DNA of 64,000 bases from Telopea speciosissima (lineage: Eukaryota > Streptophyta > Magnoliopsida > Proteales > Proteaceae). A program made the position numbers and the translations under genes. Position 1 is the first letter of the stretch. Each line of letters opens with the position of its first letter. Location: the NCBI RefSeq assembly GCF_018873765.1, contig NC_057925.1:46965010-47029009 (forward strand), in the 5' to 3' direction. The notes under the pieces are model-generated. The model was not told the origin of the DNA. It did no database searches and worked only from the letters and a program-made list of their open reading frames with translations. Positions 19,542 to 31,600 of the stretch are shown here, in pieces.

Positions 19542-22272
19542 GAGTAAATATCATCCCCCTCTACTCTAAGTTTGCCTAATATCAATCCAGTACCCAAGTT
19601 TTGAAAAATATTTACCCCTTCTCCTACTTTATAAAAATTATATCAACCGTACCCTAACCATGTAACGGTGTTAAAAAAATCCTGTGTAAAAGCAAAACTA
19701 TCCTTTTTAATATCTATTGAAAGCATATGTCTTTCTCCCTTATTTATAAAAAGACTATATTACCCTTATGTAGAGTTAAAAGGCAAAAACCTTTCTTATC
19801 CCTTGCAACACCCAAATCGAGAGATAGAAGAAGGGAGAGAAAGAAGAGAAGCTGAGAGATTGAAGAAGGGGAAGAAGGAGACGACCTCTCTTTCGCCATT
19901 GACGATCCGCTGCAACCTTTCTCCGCCATTGACGATCTGCTGCAACTTTTCTCTGCCATTGACGATCTGCTGCAACATTACTTCGCCGATCAGTTTCAGA
20001 TTCTGTTGGTTTTTTCGGTTTGGATGTTCTGGTTTTTTGTGGGAGCTGTTGAAGTGAGTTGCAAATGTTAATGGAGTTTTGGGGCTATTTGAGACTCTGT
20101 TTGAGATGAAGCAAAACAATAGTGCTGCAAAACAGCAGTACAGCAAAACAGCAGTGCTGCAAAATAGCAGTACATCCTTTGACCTTCAAAGGCTTTAGCT
20201 GTCTTTTAATGGGAAGAGCTGTTGAGGCAAACAAATTTTGTCTCAGGATGTACCTAGATTAAGTTTAGGTGTTTGGTTTCCTTCCTGTTTTGATCCCAAC
20301 ACTCTCTCTCTCTCTCTCTCTCTCTCCGACTGTCTGTATCTCTTATTTTTTTTATTTTTTGGGTTATGGTTACATTTAAATGCACTCCATGAATTCTTGC
20401 TGTTCGGTTCCAATTAGGGACCTTGTTTTCTTTTTCTTTAATGAGATGATTCTTTCTTTAATTATTTTTTGGTTACACTAATCTCGAGCAGGAGAGGGAG
20501 ACGCTACTGCTGCTGCTATGGTGGTGGTGCTGGCGCTGCTGCGTGTTAGAAACGGCGTCTGGAGATTCTGTTAAACAATTCTGTCCGCCACTCCTACCTC
20601 CCTGAGTCCTGACCCGTCTCTCTCTCTCTTCAAAGTTGGAACATTTCTCAACATACGCGGTTGGTGGGTGGTGACGAATCTCTTACCTCCCCCGTGCCTC
20701 CATGCTCCATCCCTGTGTCCGCCCTCCTCGCTCTTTACGCTATTAATATTATATTTAGGTTTCTTGATATATTTTAAACCTTCAACTGTAATTCCTTTGC
20801 GATTTCTGTACACCTTGAAAAAGCGTGGATTTATGAATTACCAGCAGTAAAGGAAACAAAAATTCCATTGAAAAGAGTGATAAAAAAAACTATCAATTAT
20901 GTTGGTGGAAGTGGATCTTTGGTGCTATTTTGGATGAGAAGGGAATCAAACAGCGAAAATGCCTGTTAGAATTCAAGAAGGAAAGACATAAAAGCACTGC
21001 CGAAATAAGAAGCAGAAAGAAAATAATCAGATCTTTCATCTTATCTCATCTATTGACAGATAAAAATTCAAAAGCTGATAAACAAATAAAACAAAAAGAA
21101 AATTTAAATACAGAATCTCTGCAACTGCATTGAATTCCATCTTCTCCTTCAATCTCTCTCTTTCTCTCTAGTCTCTCCTTCCCGAAATTGATTGCCCTCT
21201 GGTCAGGAGAAACCAAAGGGCTCCTTCTGCCTCTCTGTTTCTTCTTCTTTCTTATTTTTCTCTGGCAATGATGGAGAAGATGATTTAGATGAAAGACATA
21301 AATATAAAACGTGGGTAGAACCAGAGGTTCACAGGTGTTTTTTCTTATGTGCGCAGGACAGAGGTTGCAGCGCTGGTTCGGTTTCTAATGTTTTAGTCCT
21401 ACCTGCAGCAACCTTCGGTGATCTTTTACCAATCGGTATCCCTTCTTTCTCCTCTAATCTCTTCTTATTTGTTTGTGGTGGAGGCGGCGGCGGCTGCAGT
21501 GGTGGCGGTGATGGAGGCAGCGGCAGCGGCAGTGGTGGCGGTGGTGGTGGTGCTGGCAATGGAGTAGGAAAGATATGAGTGTTTTAGGTTGAAGATGATG
21601 AGAAAGGTAGAATTGAAAATGCAGTTTTAATTTGTTATTCTGTGATTCCTACGTGATAGAACAAGAGATGCTCCAGCGTGTTCAAGCAGAGCACTGGAAG
21701 ATTGAAATCAACACCTTCTGCTGTGCTTTTCACGCGGTAATGGAAGCTATGATGATGAACCCATCTGCTGTTCAGTCTTTGCAGTGCGTGAATTTAAAGT
21801 TTTAGGGAATAAGAGTCCGAGGAGGAGGAGGCGGCAGCGACAGTGGTGGCGGTGGAGAAGGAGGCAGCGGCTGGTGGTGGTGGTGGTGGTGGTGGTGGTG
21901 GTGGCGGCGGTGGAGGAGGAAAGAAATGAGTGTTTTAAGGTTGAAGATGATGAAAAGGGTGTCATTGTAATTCAACTTGTGTTGTTTTAGAACAAGGGTA
22001 ATATTGTCTTTTCAAATCATTAACTTACAGCAAACTAACACCGTCAGCCATAAGGGATCAAAATGTAAGGTGGAAAAATCAAGGGGAGAAACGTGTAATT
22101 AGGGCAAAGTACAGGGGAGGCATATGTAATTTATCCATTAATAATCATTTTTAACGGTTTGGATACGGTTGATATAATCTTTATAAAGTAAAGGAGGGGA
22201 TAGATATTTTTTCAAAATTTGGATATTAGATTGATATTAGGCAAACTTAGAGGGAAGGGATGATATTTTCCC
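19542..22272. mobile_element. Mutator-like element (non-autonomous), 9-bp target duplication
   Basis: Long inverted termini of about 150 bp: left GAGTAAATATCATCCCCCTC with CTAAGTTTGCCTAATATCAA, right the complementary AAGGGATGATATTTTCCC with TTGATATTAGGCAAACTTAG. Perfect 9-bp direct repeats TAAAAATAA flank it (19533-19541 and 22273-22281), which is diagnostic for Mutator-type elements. No MURA transposase is seen. The inside carries a three-fold 30-bp repeat (about 19895-19985, unit containing CATTGACGATCTGCTGCAAC), CT tracts and two related GGC/GGT-rich blocks (about 21470-21600 and 21820-21965) encoding poly-Gly. It could be a Pack-MULE carrying gene pieces, but I recognise no donor gene. 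Confidence 0.85.
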
Positions 22273-22281
22273 TAAAAATAA

Positions 22282-22697
22282 TGAAGCATCTTATTCGTGT
22301 AATGACACATAGATTTTATCTTTTGTATTACTGAACATATAAAACATAAAAAAATTGAGAAGCTCTATACTAACTCTGCATCGTGGCGAAGGAATAATGT
22401 AGGTGACGACAACTGGCAGGGGTCTATGCATCAATAGTCGACACCGAAGATTTTCATTCCCGGGCAAACAGCCTCTGAAAACCACAGGCGCTTCGCTCTC
22501 CAAGTATCCGTTTTTTCTCACTTTCATCAGCTCACTCACTCTCTTCTCCTTCACTTGTCTCTCTTTGTGTTGGTCTTCCGGAGCGGGGGAGGATTTCGTT
22601 TCAGCTTCCAGCCTCTGCCTTTGTTCCTTCTTCTTTTTATTTCATCCCTCTGTTTTGGGTTTGTTGGGTTATACTGAAATAGTTGTAATTCAAGACA
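22282..22697 (+). promoter_or_regulatory. Proximal promoter and leader of the NHX gene
   Basis: Only about 416 bp separate the MULE target duplication from the NHX start codon. A TATA-like CATATAAAAC lies near 22336-22345, which would give a leader of about 320 nt with CT-rich segments (22515-22570, 22610-22650). The promoter further upstream would have to lie inside or beyond the MULE. Positions are inferred from sequence only. Confidence 0.35.
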
Positions 22698-25600
22698 ATG
22701 TGGTCGGGTGGTCTCACTCAAAACCTCGCCGACAATCATGTCAACGTCGTCTCCATGTCGGTTTTCGTCGCTGTGCTCTGTCTCTGCATTGTCATCGGCC
22801 ACTTGCTCGAGGAAAATCGATGGGTCAACGAGTCCATCACTGCTATTTTAATTGTGAGCTCTCTGTTCCCATTTCCCACGTTTTGATTCTTCATTACTGA
22901 CCATAATGACCACTCCTGATAGAGAATGTGTTACTGTAGTTTTATTGTAGGTTAATCAAGTCTATAATCATCAAATAGGACTTAGGAATGGGGTTGCATG
23001 ATTCGTGTTCCTAGAGATTACTCTCAAATTCGAAGTAACTGAGAAATTCCAGTTAGAACTTGAGTTTGAATTGGATTCTTCCCCTTATTGTTCTTAGCGA
23101 TTGGGGTTGTGATGTATTTATCGGTATGTTTCAAACGTTAAAAAAATACAGTTACAAGAGATAGAGTTGGAGTTTGATTGAACTCTGCTTATCTTATAGG
23201 GATAAGATTATTCTCAAGAGGTGGAACAGCTCCAACGTCTTTTCACTCTTATCAAATGAGAGTTTAAATTTTGAAGTTGTGGATTATCCGTTACATGCCT
23301 CCTCAAGCGAAATGGCCGCTTGCACACGGTGAGCTTGTCTCTGACAGTTCTAAACTGTGGTCCAGGTAACCCTTTGGTTAGAATATCAGCTATCTGATCA
23401 TGGCTTGGCACAAAGCAAAAATATATAGACAATTAGATACCACTTGTTCCCTTACAAAGTGGTAGTCGATTTCTATGTGTTTTGTACGAACATGAAATAA
23501 CGGATTTGCAGCTAGATAGGTTGACCCAATGTTGTCACAGTAAATCATTGGTGCTTTGATAGTAATCCCAAGATCAAGTAGCAGTTGACGCAACCATAAT
23601 AATTCAGCTGATGCATTGGCTACTCCTTTGTATTCCAACTCTGTGGATGATCTTGCAACTGTGTGTTGCTTCTTAAAACTCCAGGAAATTAGGTTATCAC
23701 CAAGATATATACAATATCCACTTATCATATGGACAGTCAGCCCAGTTTGCATTCGTGTAGGCATAAAGCTGAAATTGTTGTGAAGGCCGAATTTGGATCC
23801 CCAAGTCTATAGTATCCTTTAAACACTGAAGGATTCGTTTAATTGTAGCCCAGTGATCCACTGTTGGTGTGTGCATGAATTGACACACTTTATTTACAGA
23901 GAATGCGATACCTGGCCAGGTGAGAGTCAAATATTGTGGAGCTCCAACGATACTTCTATATAGAGTGGGATCATCAAAAGCAGACCTAGTACCACGATCT
24001 AGAGAGGATGTGGAACTTGGTGTAGGCATCGGTTTTGCTGCATCCATTTTGGCCTTATGAAGTAGGTCCAAAGCGTACTTGGTTTGAGACAAATGTAACC
24101 TTTGTGAACTTAAAGTTGCCTCTATCCCAAGGAACAAGTGTAAATCGCCAAGGTCTGTAATGGCAAACTCATTGGCAAGAGTGCTGATGAGTTCCTGCAC
24201 ATGTCTTGAACTTGTACCAATGACAATTATGTCGTCAACATATATAAGCAGATATATGAAATGGAATTTGGCTGTGTGCACAGAGTGCTGAATCTGACGA
24301 GGAAGAATGGAATCCGATTGATAGCAAGAATGTTCCAAGTCTGTTGGATCAGGCATGTGGAACTTGCTTTAGGCTATATAGTGCACGCCTTAAATGACAA
24401 ACATAATTGTGATAGTTTGGATCAATGAATCCTTGTGGCTGTGACATATACACATTTTCTTAAAGTGCCTGTTGAGAAAGGCATTTTGCATGTTCAGTTG
24501 GCGTAGTACCCAAGTATGTGATACAACAATAGAGAGAACAGTCCTAATTGTATTGGGCTTTACGACAGGACTGAATGTATCAAAGTAGTCAATCCCTTCA
24601 CGCTGATGAAATCCTTTTGCTACTGGTGGGGCTTTGTAGCGTGAAATTGATCCATCAGAATTGTGTTTGATCCTGTAAACCCATTTGTTTCCAACCAAAT
24701 TCATTGAAGGTTGGGTAGGTACAAGCTGTCATGTCCCATTTCTCAAGAGAGCGTTGGATTCTTCGCTCATGGCCTCTCTTCATTTTAGATCTTTGCAGGC
24801 CACTGTAAATGAAGTGGGTTCCACATCATCGGGAGAGGTTTGGGTAAGACATGTTAATGAAAGGTGATATTGGGTAGCCATAAGGTTGAGTTTGGAAACT
24901 GGTTTGGTTACACTAGACCGAAGTCTAGTAACCATTGAATGTTGGACCGGTGGAAGAGAGGGAATCGGTTGAGAAGGTGATCCATTTTATGGTTTGGTCA
25001 GTTGAGTCATGATTTGGTAGGTAGGTAGTTTCAGTGGAGATGGGAGGGAAGCTCGGCAATGGGGGTGTTTGATGAGGTTGGTTATTTTGGACTGGTTGTA
25101 AGATCGATTGGATTAAGGGAACGATGTTGTCATGGGTGATAACTAGTGGTGGTGAGTTGGCTTGGTTGTTTTGTTTGTGGGTAGATGATTGTGGAGTAGC
25201 ACATGGAAAACACGCCTCATCAAAGGTTGCATGGCACGATATGTAGGTGCATCCCAATGACGGGTCATAGCACTTGTACCCTTTATGAACATTGATGTAG
25301 CCAGTGAATATACACTGGGTGGACTGAAACTGCAATTTATATTTGTCGTATAGTCTCAACCAAGGATAGCATGCACTGCCATAAGTTCGTAGCATCATGT
25401 AATCAGGTTCTTTCCAAACAACACCTTCTTTCCAAACAACACCTGATAAGGAGATTGATTCTTCAGCACCGGAGTTGGTAGCCTATTTATCAAATAAACA
25501 GCTGTGTCACATAGGAACTGATGCGCGTGCCATAAGTGTTAAGCCCATGTCGACTATATGTCGACGCTTCCGTTCTGCTCTTCCATTCTACTCAGATGTA

Positions 25601-28600
25601 TGGGGGTAGGAGTATTGGTGAATAATGCCATGTTGTATAAAATACTAGTCAAATGATTGGTACTCATGTGCTCCATCTGACTGGAAAATTTTCAGATTAC
25701 ATTTGAAATATTCTGAACATGAGAATTAAATTGCATAAAAACAGAGAAAGCTTCAGATCAAAATACAACCGGAATATCCATGTAAATCTATTGAAGTCAT
25801 CAATAAAAGAAATATAATATGTAAATCCTTGCACTGATGGAGAAGGTGCAGGACCCCATATATCTGAGTGTACTAATTCAAATGGAGATGATGCTACTGA
25901 TTTATTTACGCCAAAGGGAGGTTTGTGAGCTTTTCCCATTTGACAAGAGCTGCATACTGTAGAAGAAGTTGATGCATGAAGAGGTAGAGATGAATGATGA
26001 AGTATGGAGTTCAGACACTTTGATGAAGGGTGGCCTAGTCGGTCATGCCAAACTGACTTGGAAACTCTTTCGTCAATGTGAACGGTGGGCAGCAGTGGCG
26101 ATGTGGTGGATACTGGAGGATGAGGGAGACGGTAGAGACCATCTTCAATCATTCCTTGGAGCAGCATGATCCCCGTGCGTGGACCCTTCATATAACAACA
26201 CTTTGGATGAAATTTTAGGATTACATTATTATCTGCAGTAAATCTACTTACTGACAAGAGATTTTTTGTAATCTTAGGCACATGCAAAGATTACATGTAT
26301 AAGGAAGAAGAGTGAATGTGAGAGGTTCCAGTATTTTGGATATTCAAACCTGCCCCATTTCCAATCCTAACTTGGTCAGAACTTGTATAAGGAGAGCCGA
26401 TGTTCATGTTTCCCAGGTCGGATGTTATATGATGGGTGGCACCCAAGTCTGGGTACCCGGCTGAGTCAAATGATGCAAATGGGGTCGTGAGCACGGCCTC
26501 TAATTGAGCTGAGCCGGATGGTGGAGAAGGAGCATGATAGTCAGGATTGAACCAGTTGTAGCATGTTGCTGCAGTATGGTTGGTCCTATGGCATATTTGA
26601 CAGCCTGAACCACCATTTGATTGTACTGGATTATGCTGCTGATAAGCATTATTGGAACCACGACTGGCATTGTTGTAATAGTTTCTGTGGCCACAACGTG
26701 CTCCATTGTGGTTGTTCATGGCATATTTGACAGCCTGAACCACCATTTGATTGTACTGGATTATGCTGCTGATAAGCATTATTGGAACCACGACTGGCAT
26801 TGTTGTAATAGTTTCTGTGGCCACAACGTGCTCCATTGTGATTGTATGAACAACGACTCCAACTGAAATTGGAATTTTGTTGATATGAGTTGCTGGAATT
26901 CTTGGCAGCAACATTTGCTTCCACGGTTGGCAAATCCAAATGAGAAGCGCGCTGATCTTTCAGGATTTCCTGGCTGAGAAGCAAACCAGTGAAATCATCT
27001 AATGCTAATGGCTCAAGGCGAGTGGTGATTGAGGTTGCAAAAGAATCATAGTCTGAGCCGAGTCCTTGTAGGATGTATAAGACAACATCTGGTTCGGAGA
27101 CAGGTTGCGTGGCAGCAGCGAGGTTATCAACCAAGCTCTTGATGCGTTGAAGGTATTCCGCCATGGCTAAGGTCCCTTTCTTCAGTTGAAAAGGCTGATA
27201 TTTCAGCTGCATCACTCGAGCTTGTGACTGACATGCATAAGTTCTTTCAAGAGTACTCTAGGGAGCATGCGAGGAGGTTGCACCGACGATCTGTGCAAGG
27301 GCGCTCTCGGTTAGGGAAGAAATAATCCAGCTTAGGATTATTTGATCTTGTTCCCGCCATGTGGTGTAGACAGGATTAATAGGGGTTGGGTCGGTGAATG
27401 AAGAAGTGGGTGAGGGAGAGAGGGTTTGAGATAGGCGTGGATTACTGCCATCTACATATCCGTAGAAATCATAGGCATGAAGGGGCAGAAATTGGGATTT
27501 CCAGAGCAGATAGTTGCATAGTTATCAAGGCGACGCCATGGCGTCCAGGCTCCTTGGTCGCCTAGGCGGGCGCCTTGCCGCCATGGCGGTGTTGCCTTGA
27601 TTTTTGACCCTCTAAAACTCCATGGTCGCCATCCCGCCTTGGTAACTATGGATTGTTGGTGCGATCGAGTTTAACTGGAAGCAGGGAGACGATGTTTGTT
27701 GGAGAGATAAGTTGTGGGTTGAGTGAGTGGTGGTGGCGGAGTTGTCTGAGTTAGTTATGGCTCTTGGTGACGTTAGTCAGCGGCAATTGATACCAAGTTA
27801 GAACTTGAGTTTGAATTGGATGCTTCCCCTTATCATTTTTAGCGATTGGGGTTGTAATGTATTTATCAGTATGTTTCAAACGTTACAAAAATACAGTTAC
27901 AAGATATAGAGTTGGAGTTTGATTGAACTCTGTCTATCTTGTAGGGATAAGATTATCTTTATGAGGTGGAACAGATCCAACGTCTTTTTACTCTATCAAC
28001 CGAGAGTTTAAATTTTGAAGTTGTGGATTATCCATTACAATTCCCATTTTTTTTTTTCTTTCTATAAAGTACAATCTGCAACCAATACCTGTGTGTTAGC
28101 AAGACAGAAATTAAGAGAATGGCTCGAGTGAATTGTTTGTTCACTCAGTCCCTTCATTTATATCTTTCAATAATAAGGTAAAATTACAAGAATACCTTGT
28201 ACAGCCGACTATGCTAATAACAAGGAATAAGCAAGTAAAAAACCCAAAAATACCCTTATAAGGTTACATAACTCAACACTCCCCCTCAAGTTGGGGCATA
28301 GATATCACACATGCCCAATTTGACTAGACTAGGATGAAATAACTTTCCACTTAGCCCTTTAGTGAAGACATCAACAAGTTGATCATTAGACTTCACAAAA
28401 GGTATACAAATCTGCCCACTTTCTAACTTCTCCTTGATGTAGTGTTTGTCGATCTCCACATATTTGGTTCGATCATGTTGCACTGGATTGTGGGCAATGC
28501 TGATTGCTGCTTTGTGGTCACAGTACAACATCATTGGAAGATGAACAGAACCACTAATATCATGGAGTAAACTCTGAAGCCACAATAACTCACATATGCC

Positions 28601-31600
28601 CTGGGCCATAGCACGGAATTCGGCTTCAGCATTGGACCTTGCCACCACATTTTGTTTTTACTTCGCCATGTGACAAGGTTACCTCCCACAAAAGTACAAT
28701 AACCTGAAATGGGTTTCCTGTCAGGGTTACCACCCCAGTCTGCATCTGTGTAAGCCTCAATGCGAAGATGATCATGCGGAGACAGGAGAATCCCTTTTCT
28801 TGGAGCTGACTTCAAGTAATGGAGAATACGAAGAACAATAGCCATATGGGTGGAGTAGGGATCATGCATGAATTGACGGACCAAGCTTACGACAACTGCA
28901 ATGTCTGGTCTAGTGTGGGAGAGATAGATTAGTTTTCCCACTAATCGTTGATATCGCCCCTTATCAACCGGATCACCATCCTTTCTCTTGCAGATGAGTA
29001 GTAGCCTCCAAAGGAGCGTCATATGGATGACATTCCAACAAACCAGTCTCTGAGAGTAGGTCTAGAACATATTTCCTTTGGGAGAGAAAAATGCCTTTGG
29101 AAAAACGGGCAACTTCAATCTCAAGGAAGTACCTGAGTTGGCCTAGGTCTTTTATTTCAAATTCTCGGCCCAAGAAGGCCTTCAGGTGGGAAACTTCAGC
29201 TGAATCATTACCAGTCACAACTATGTCATCGACATAGACTATAAGAAGAGTGACCTTATCCCCTTTTCGCTTGATGAATAAGGTGTGATTCGCATTGCTC
29301 TGTTTGTATCCTATAGAGATCATTACTTTATGAAACCTTCCAAACTAAGTCCTAGGGGATTGCTTCAGCCCATATAATGCCCGCTTCAGCCTGCAAACCT
29401 TCCCATTAGTATTGTCACAAGAGAAACATGGAGGAACCTCCATGTAAACCTCCTCTTCTAGCTCTCCATGGAGGAATGCATTTTTCATATCCAATTGATG
29501 CAAATCCCAGTCTAGATTGACAGCATATGACAGCAAAACCCGAACAGTGTTCAACTTTGCAATTGGAGCAAACGTCTCCTAATAGTCAATTCCATTGGTC
29601 TGAGTAAAGCCTTTGGCCACAAGTCTGGCCTTATATCTGTCCACAGTTCATCTGGCTTCTGCTTGACAACAAACATCCATTTGCAACCAACTGTTTTCTT
29701 GCCTATAGGAAGAACCACCAGCTCCCATGTCTCATTTTTGGATAAGGCCGTCATCTCTTCCATCATAGCTGCTTTCCACTTTGGATCTGCAATTGCCTCC
29801 TGCCGTTTTTTAGGAATAGAAAAAGAGGAAAGAGAGAACACAAATGCACGATAGGAAGGAGACAAAGCATCATAGGAAACAAAATTGGAGATGGGATGTT
29901 GGGTGCAAGACCTAATGTCTTTGCGGGTAGCAATAGGTAAATCAAGAGAAGGATCCTTACCAAGTGGTGTAGGAGGGTCTGGATCTGGATCAAGCTCTGA
30001 CGATTGGAGAAGTGGTAGTCTTAACTTCCTCTTTGTGCTTCTGGGTATAGACTTGATCAATATGAATCTGACTTACAGGTCTACGCTCCCCCTGAATAGG
30101 AATCATACGGGAGACTGAGGTGGGAGGTGCTGGAGAAGAAGGCTCCCCCTGAATAGAAACCAGTAGAAGAGCAGACACTTCTTCGAACCCTGGATCATGC
30201 TCCCCTTGAAGAGGTGGCTGTGAATAATATGCCAGGGATTCATGGAAGATAATATCCATGGTAACAAATGTATGCCGAGTGGGTGGATGATAACATTTGT
30301 AACCTTTTTGGGTGGCGGAGTAGCCCAAGAAAAGACACCAAATTCTCCGAGGATCGAGTTTGCAATGAAGATGATGGTTGTGAACATAACAAACATAACC
30401 AAATACTTTTGGGGGAACTACAAAAGAGGAAGAACCTTGAAGAAGGTCAAAAGGGGCACGACCATCAAGAACAGGAGTAGGCATGCGATTAATGAGGTAG
30501 GCATCGGTGAGGATAGCATCACTTCAATATTGAGGAGGAACCTACCGTGCAAACATAATTGCTTGAGCCACTTCCAGAAGGTGCCTATTTTTTCTTTCAG
30601 CCACTCCATTCTAGGCCGGTGTGTCTACACAACTGGTCTGATGAAGGATGCCATTTTCAGTAAAATTATTTTGGAACTGATCTTCCATGTATTCCCTGCC
30701 ATTATCACTCCGCAAAATTTTCTTATTCTTGTGCTGCATTATATACACTCAAGTGGTCCTAGTAAAATAGTCAATAAAGGAAACAAACCATCTATGGCTA
30801 GAAATAGAAACACAATGGGCATGGCCCCACACATCAGTATGAACTAAAGTAAAGGGAGAAATACTTCTTTTATTTAAGGGAGAGTAAGTGGAACGAGTCT
30901 GTTTAGCCAAATCACAGGCTTCACATAAAAACTCATCCTTTTTAAAATTTTTAACTAGCTAAGGAAACAGAAAAGCTAAAGTTCGAAGAAGAGGGTGACC
31001 AAGCCGACAATGCCATAGATGGAGATCCGAAGAAGTGGCTGAATGTAACTGATGAGGTAGGGATGAAGCTGACGGTGGACAAGTCTGACCCGTGTCGAGT
31101 ATGTAGAGACCACCATGTACCTTACCACCCCCGATCGTGTGGCCTTTCACCATATCCTGTATGACACAATGAGAGGGAAAGAAAGTTACTTTGCAGTTCA
31201 AATCTTTAGTTAGACTACTAATGGAAAGAAGATTGGTAGAAAAAGAACGAACATGCAAAACAAAATTTAATGTAAGGGTCGAAGAGCAACAAATGGAATC
31301 CTTCCCATAAATAGGAGAAAGAGAACCATTAGCTACTCTAACACTATCCATGCCAGAAGAGTGAGAATACCGGTGAAACATATGGGAAGAACCAGTCATG
31401 TGGTCAGTGGCACCGGAGTCGATAATCTAAGGAACAGAGACATCCGATGCACAATGACTACTGACTGGAATATTTGAGGCAAAGTGAGAACTAGAAGGGG
31501 TAGCAGGTGCAGATGTCGTGGTTGGTGTAGCGGAAGAGGCCTGTAGCATGCGACGGAAAGCCAAGAGTTCATCCTGAGTGCCCAATGTTAGTAGAAGGGG

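Larger units (their letters stand above)
23051..28039 (-). mobile_element. Ty1/copia retrotransposon 1, complete but decayed
   Basis: LTRs at 23051-23295 and 27796-28039 (TGTAAYGGATAATCCAC at the element's 5' end) are nearly identical apart from scattered changes. A 5-bp target duplication ATTCC is perfect (23046-23050 and 28040-28044). The primer-binding site TGGTATCAA adjoins the right LTR, so transcription would run right to left, antisense to NHX. Gene order gag, protease, integrase, RT, RNase H is that of copia. Reading frames are broken in several places. Confidence 0.93.

Noticed and set aside
21192-21990. Glycine-rich protein genes (and antisense proline-rich frames)
   Set aside because: The frames come from GGC/GGT repeats inside the MULE, have no conserved start or neighbours, and appear on both strands.
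22403-22900. 165-codon frame overlapping NHX exon 1
   Set aside because: It begins at GTG, runs through leader and intron in another frame, and has no family features, while the NHX frame is clear.
30242-30847. 201-codon plus-strand frame
   Set aside because: It is antisense to the copia 2 integrase, whose real motifs are on the minus strand.
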